A stretch of 9,134 bases of DNA from Betaproteobacteria bacterium (GTDB lineage Bacteria; Pseudomonadota; Gammaproteobacteria; Burkholderiales; SG8-39). The position numbers were made by a program, and so were the translations under genes. The DNA is taken from assembly GCA_029858545.1 (NCBI GenBank), contig JAOUFA010000133.1:1-9134 (forward strand). Reading direction: 5' to 3'. Positions 5,615 through 9,134 of this stretch are shown here, one piece after another (position 1 is the stretch's first letter; every line of letters begins with the position of its first letter). The notes beneath the pieces are model-generated. The model saw nothing but the letters and a program-made list of their open reading frames with translations. It searched no databases and had not been told where the DNA came from.

Positions 5615-7129
5615 ATGACTTGCGCGGAACAATCTTCCGGCGCGCCGCTTTTGGCGCTGCACGGCATCGGCAAGCAGTTCCCTGGTGTGCGTGCGCTCGA
5701 CGCGGTGGATCTCGATCTGTACGGGGGCGAGGTCCATATGCTGGTCGGTGAGAACGGTGCCGGCAAATCCTCGCTCATCAAGATTCTGTACGGCGCCTAC
5801 CGCGCCGACTCGGGGCGCATCCTGCACCAGGGCGCTCCCGTCGAGGTGCGCTCGCCCGCCGATGCGCGGCGCCTGGGCATTGCGGTGATCTTCCAGGAAT
5901 TTTCGCTGGTCCCGTTTCTCGATATTGCGCAGAACCTCTTTCTGGGCCGAGAGCCGCGCGGCCGGATTCCGGGCACTATCGATCGCGCCAGGCTGCATGC
6001 CGACGCGCGCCGCGTCCTGCGACTACTCGGTGTGGACTACGACACCCGGCGCTTGGTGCATACGCTCGGTGTCGCGCAGCAACAGATGGTCGAGATCGCC
6101 AAGGCGCTGTCGCAGAACGCGCGCACGTTGGTGATGGACGAGCCGACCGCTGCCTTGTCGGAAAACGAGTGCGAGCACCTGTTCAAGGTGATCCGTCAAT
6201 TGAAAGCCGAGGGCGTGGCGATCGCCTACATCTCGCACCGCCTGCGCGAGGTGTTCGAACTGGGCGATCGCATCACGGTGCTGCGCGACGGCCGGCTCGT
6301 GAAGACTCTTCTCCCGGCCGACACCAACCCTGATGAACTGGTAGAGCTGATGGTCGGGCGCAGGATCGATGCGAGTTATGCGCGCGAGTACTGCGGGCGA
6401 CCGGGCGAGGTCGCGCTCGAAGTGAAGGATCTCGCCACCGATACCGGCATCAAGGGTGTTGACCTGGTGGTGCGTGCCGGTGAGATCGTCGGCCTCTCTG
6501 GCCTGGTCGGCGCGGGGCGCAGCGAGGTGGCGCGCGCGATCTTCGGCGCCGATATGCCGACGCGCGGCGAAGTGCGCCTGTTCGGTGCGCGCGTCGCAGG
6601 AGGCCCGGGCGAGGCGCGACGCCACGGCGTCGCGTTGATCCCTGAAAATCGCAAGCGCGAAGGTCTCGCGCTCATTCTCTCTCTGCGCGACAATCTGCTG
6701 CTCGCGGCGCTCTTCAGGCTTTTCCCGCGGACATGGTTCGATTCCGCGCGCGCGACGCGCGTGGCGCAAGAGATGATCGAGCGCCTGCGCATCGCGACAC
6801 CCTCTGCGGCCCGGCTGGTACGCTACCTCTCGGGTGGAAACCAACAGAAGGCGGTGCTCGGCAAATGGCTCAACGCGGGCTGCCGGTTCTTCATACTCGA
6901 CGAGCCGACGCGCGGAATAGACGTAGGGGCCAAGGCGGAGATTTTCGCCCTCATCGACGGCCTGGTAAAGCAGGGTGCCGCGGTGCTGATGATCAGCTCC
7001 GAGCTGTCGGAGATCGTGCACGTGTGCGATCGTGCCTACGTGATGCGCGAAGGGCGGATCGCCGGCGAGCTTGGGCGCGACAGTCTGAGCGAGGCGAATA
7101 TCCTGCGTCTCGCGATGCACGAGGCGTGA
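5615..7129 (+). CDS. CUT2-type sugar ABC importer, two-domain ATP-binding protein
   Basis: This is the energising subunit of an RbsA/MglA/YtfR-type importer, located at the cytoplasmic face of the membrane. The 504-residue length is typical. The N-terminal domain has Walker A GENGAGKS (45-52), signature LGVAQQQ (151-157, usually LSVAQQQ), Walker B VMDEP (D175, E176) and switch His208 in SHRL. The C-terminal domain has the degenerate Walker A GLVGAGRS (297-304, Arg302 for Lys) usual in this family, signature LSGGNQQK (405-412), Walker B ILDEPTRGIDVGAK (427-440) and no switch His. One site is therefore probably fully catalytic. It starts 39 nt after the hydrolase stop with a poor Shine-Dalgarno, and its TGA directly abuts the first permease ATG. 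The family imports pentoses, hexoses, furanoses, polyols or AI-2; the substrate cannot be read from this subunit. Confidence 0.95.
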   Translation: MTCAEQSSGAPLLALHGIGKQFPGVRALDAVDLDLYGGEVHMLVGENGAGKSSLIKILYGAYRADSGRILHQGAPVEVRSPADARRLGIAVIFQEFSLVPFLDIAQNLFLGREPRGRIPGTIDRARLHADARRVLRLLGVDYDTRRLVHTLGVAQQQMVEIAKALSQNARTLVMDEPTAALSENECEHLFKVIRQLKAEGVAIAYISHRLREVFELGDRITVLRDGRLVKTLLPADTNPDELVELMVGRRIDASYAREYCGRPGEVALEVKDLATDTGIKGVDLVVRAGEIVGLSGLVGAGRSEVARAIFGADMPTRGEVRLFGARVAGGPGEARRHGVALIPENRKREGLALILSLRDNLLLAALFRLFPRTWFDSARATRVAQEMIERLRIATPSAARLVRYLSGGNQQKAVLGKWLNAGCRFFILDEPTRGIDVGAKAEIFALIDGLVKQGAAVLMISSELSEIVHVCDRAYVMREGRIAGELGRDSLSEANILRLAMHEA

Positions 7130-8074
7130 ATGCATCACCGCGTGCATGAGCTCGCCAGACGCCTCGCGGCACTGCCGGGCGTGGCCTACATTCTCGTGCT
7201 GCAGGCAATCGTATTCGGCAGCGTCGCGCAGGGCTTTCTCTCGCCGCTCAACCTGACCAACATCGGCACCCAGGCGACGATACTCCTGATGCTTGCCTTG
7301 CCGATGACCCTTGTCATTCTCACCGAAGGGCTCGACATCTCGATGGGTGCGGTGCTGACGCTGTGTTCGGTGGTACTCGCCTGGGTGCTCGTGCACGGCG
7401 GCGGCATCGGGCTGGCGCTCGCGGCTTCGGCAGCGATGGGGCTTGCCTTTGGCGTCGCCAACGGCACGCTCGTTTCGTATCTCGGCATGCCGCCGTTTGT
7501 CGCCACGCTCGGCACGCTGGGGATGGCGCAGGGGCTCGCACTTGCGATCACCGACGGCCAGAGCATCGTCGGGATCAGCGCGCAGATCGCCTTCATGCGT
7601 GCCGACGTACTTGGCATCCCGCTTGTCCTGATAATTGCTTTTGTGGCCTATTTCTTTGTCCACGCCCTGCTTTATTACACTCGCTTCGGCACCTATGTTT
7701 TCGCGATCGGCGGCAACCGCGAGGCGCTTGCGCTCGCCGGAGTGCATGCGCGTGCCTGGCATGCGGGGGTGTATGTCTTCGCGGGGCTGATGGTCGGCAT
7801 CACCGGACTGTTGCTGGTGGCGCGCACCAATTCGGGCCATCCGACGGCGGCGTTCGGTATGGAGTTCGACGCCATTGCCGCGGTGGCGGTGGGCGGCACC
7901 TCGTTCGAGCGCGGTGAGGGCTGGCTATTCGGCACGCTGCTCGGTGTGCTCGCGGTGGGCGTGATGAGGAACGGTCTGAACGTCGCGGGCGTATCGTCTT
8001 CGTTGCAGGTGGTCGCGATCGGACTGCTGGTGATTGCCGCGCTGCTGATCGATGCGCTGCGAAGGCGCGCATGA
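7130..8074 (+). CDS. CUT2-type sugar ABC importer, permease 1 (RbsC-like)
   Basis: This is one of two inner-membrane channel subunits. The 314-residue protein has about 8-10 hydrophobic segments and the RbsC/YtfT-type signatures: LTEGLDISMGAV (64-75), PPFVATLGTLGMAQGLA (121-137), FAIGGNREALALAGV (191-205), and the cytoplasmic loop FDAIAAVAVGGTSFERGEG (246-264) that contacts the ATPase. In that loop, ERG replaces the commoner small-residue FGG or AGG. The start immediately follows the ATPase stop with no gap, and the last codons overlap the next permease by 4 nt (ATGA), so the genes are translationally coupled. It probably pairs with permease 2 as a heterodimer, as in the YtfT/YjfF, RhaP/RhaQ and LsrC/LsrD systems. 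Confidence 0.94.
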   Translation: MHHRVHELARRLAALPGVAYILVLQAIVFGSVAQGFLSPLNLTNIGTQATILLMLALPMTLVILTEGLDISMGAVLTLCSVVLAWVLVHGGGIGLALAASAAMGLAFGVANGTLVSYLGMPPFVATLGTLGMAQGLALAITDGQSIVGISAQIAFMRADVLGIPLVLIIAFVAYFFVHALLYYTRFGTYVFAIGGNREALALAGVHARAWHAGVYVFAGLMVGITGLLLVARTNSGHPTAAFGMEFDAIAAVAVGGTSFERGEGWLFGTLLGVLAVGVMRNGLNVAGVSSSLQVVAIGLLVIAALLIDALRRRA

Positions 8075-9045
8075 GGGTGGCGCGTGGCAACCTGCTCGAA
8101 TCGACGCGCGAGGCGTTCGCGCGGCTCGGCGGGCGCCTTGCCGCGGTGATATTGATCTTCGTCGTGCTGGGCCTTGCCTCCGACGTCTTTCTCACGCAAA
8201 ACAATCTGCTAAACGTGTTGCGTCAGGCGGCGCTCCTGTTTCTTATCGCCTCGGGCCTCACGCTGGTGATCCTCACTGCCGGGCTCGATCTTTCGGTCGG
8301 CGCCAATCTCGGCATGAGCGCCTGCCTCGCGGCGTCGGTCCTTAAGGCGACCGGTTCGCCGTTCCTGGGCGTGCTGACCGGCGTGGCGAGCGGCCTCGCC
8401 ACCGGCCTTGCCAACGGGTTGCTCGTCACGGCGCTGCGCATTCCGCCGTTCATCGCCACCTACGGCATGCTGTGGGTGTTGCACGGGCTGTCCTACTACT
8501 ATATGGCGGGCGACACGATCTACGGCTTTCCGCCGGGATTTCGCGAGATCGGCAGCGGCTACCTGTTCGGTTTGCCGGTTCCGATCTACCTGATGTTCGT
8601 ATTCCTCGCGATTGGCTGGCTGTTCCTCGAGCGCACGACCTGGGGTCAGGAGGTCTATGCAGTCGGCGCGAATCCGGTCGCGGCGCGGCTATCGGGTGTT
8701 CCGGTCAGGCGCCGGCTGGTCCTGGTCTACACGGTGAGCGGGGGCATGGCGGGACTCGCCGCGCTGGTGTACCTTGCACGCCTAAACTCGGCCGAAGCCG
8801 ATATTGGCGAGCCGCTGCTCCTGCCCGCGATTGCCGCGGTGCTGATCGGCGGCGCGTCGCTGTTCGGCGGGGTCGGCACGCTCGGCGGTACGTTGATCGG
8901 TGCGCTCATCCTCACGCTGGTGTTGAACGGCATGAACCTGCTCGAGGTCAACGCCAACTGGCAGCCCCTGGTCACCGGCGCGATGGTGCTGATCGGCGTA
9001 CTGCTCGACATGTGGACGCGCAGGCGCGCCGAGGAAAAGAGTTAA
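8071..9045 (+). CDS. CUT2-type sugar ABC importer, permease 2 (RbsC-like)
   Basis: This is the second channel subunit, 324 residues, overlapping permease 1 by 4 nt. The family pattern is clear: VILTAGLDLSVGANLGMSA (66-84), IPPFIATYGMLWVLHGLS (124-141), VYAVGANPVAARLSGV (195-210) and the ATPase-contact loop AIAAVLIGGASLFGGVGTLGG (253-273). It is related to permease 1 but clearly different, so the importer is a two-permease type rather than a homodimeric RbsC type. A loop with YYYMAGDTIYGFPPGF (142-157) would lie on the periplasmic side. The gene is intact, and a binding-protein gene follows after 24 nt. Confidence 0.94.
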   Translation: MRVARGNLLESTREAFARLGGRLAAVILIFVVLGLASDVFLTQNNLLNVLRQAALLFLIASGLTLVILTAGLDLSVGANLGMSACLAASVLKATGSPFLGVLTGVASGLATGLANGLLVTALRIPPFIATYGMLWVLHGLSYYYMAGDTIYGFPPGFREIGSGYLFGLPVPIYLMFVFLAIGWLFLERTTWGQEVYAVGANPVAARLSGVPVRRRLVLVYTVSGGMAGLAALVYLARLNSAEADIGEPLLLPAIAAVLIGGASLFGGVGTLGGTLIGALILTLVLNGMNLLEVNANWQPLVTGAMVLIGVLLDMWTRRRAEEKS

Positions 9046-9057
9046 TTTCAAGAGACG

Positions 9058-9063
9058 AAGGAG
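9058..9063 (+). promoter_or_regulatory. Strong ribosome binding site of the binding-protein gene
   Basis: AAGGAG lies 6 nt before the ATG at 9070, the best Shine-Dalgarno in the operon. This fits a periplasmic binding protein, which is normally made in excess over the membrane subunits. Confidence 0.75.
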
Positions 9064-9069
9064 ATTGGG

Positions 9070-9134
9070 ATGAAAGCGAAAATCAAGAGGACCCTGCAGA
9101 TCACCATGTTGGCCGCGGCGCTGATCTCGGCGGC
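9070..9134 (+). CDS. Probable periplasmic substrate-binding protein, 3' end outside window
   Basis: Only 21 complete codons are visible. They encode a Lys/Arg-rich start (MKAKIKRTLQ) followed by a hydrophobic run (ITMLAAALISA), the beginning of a Sec signal peptide. The gene lies 24 nt after permease 2 on the same strand. The position matches the substrate-binding protein that CUT2 importers need, which is not otherwise present here. The assignment rests on the signal peptide and the context, as none of the mature domain is available. Confidence 0.7.
   Translation, partial: MKAKIKRTLQITMLAAALISA

Noticed and set aside
4994..5998. 334-residue open frame on the - strand opposite the hydrolase 3' end and ATPase 5' end
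   Set aside because: It has a compositional shadow with no domain, crosses a gene boundary and has no plausible ribosome site. The + strand genes fully explain the region.
5615..7129. Degenerate Walker A in the second ATPase domain as a loss-of-function mutation
   Set aside because: Arg in place of Lys in GLVGAGRS is normal for the second domain of RbsA/MglA-type ATPases.
6023..7840. 605-residue open frame on the - strand opposite the ATPase and permease 1
   Set aside because: It runs antisense through two genes whose + strand products carry every family motif. Its own translation is His/Arg/Asp-rich, has no recognisable domain and spans the junction of two genes. Long antisense frames are expected in GC-rich DNA.

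Overview
The window is GC-rich, Gram-negative, proteobacterial DNA. The type II secretion (T2SS) genes, the LonA-type protease and the codon usage would fit a betaproteobacterium, but that placement is an inference. It is almost entirely coding, with eight complete genes or parts of genes on the + strand and one on the - strand. No tRNA, rRNA, CRISPR array or insertion sequence was seen.

Left part (1-4116), housekeeping and envelope. The window opens inside a lon gene for an ATP-dependent protease, which lacks its N-terminal domain only because the window starts there. Convergent to it, on the - strand, is a short gspC (T2SS inner-membrane linker) with no PDZ domain. Divergent from gspC is a tight + strand cluster of three pseudopilin genes: gspG (major), gspH and gspJ (minor). 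gspI, normally between H and J, is missing, and gspK and the other T2SS genes do not follow. A plausible promoter pair lies in the gspC/gspG gap.

Right part (4268-9134), an apparent transport and catabolic operon. It encodes an M24-fold (creatinase/prolidase-like) hydrolase, then a CUT2 (ribose/galactofuranose/AI-2 type) ABC importer: a two-domain ATPase, two different permeases, and the first codons of what is probably the periplasmic binding protein, cut by the window end. The permease genes abut or overlap their upstream neighbours by 0 and 4 nt. The hydrolase keeps four of the five usual M24 metal ligands but has Cys where the second Asp should be. A perfect 11-bp palindrome upstream of it is a candidate operator.

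The most interesting unit is this hydrolase plus importer. It looks like an uptake-and-cleavage module for a small, unidentified substrate, with an enzyme that may not be an ordinary peptidase. The second point is the T2SS fragment without gspI. Nothing here amounts to a clearly new defence or mobile system.
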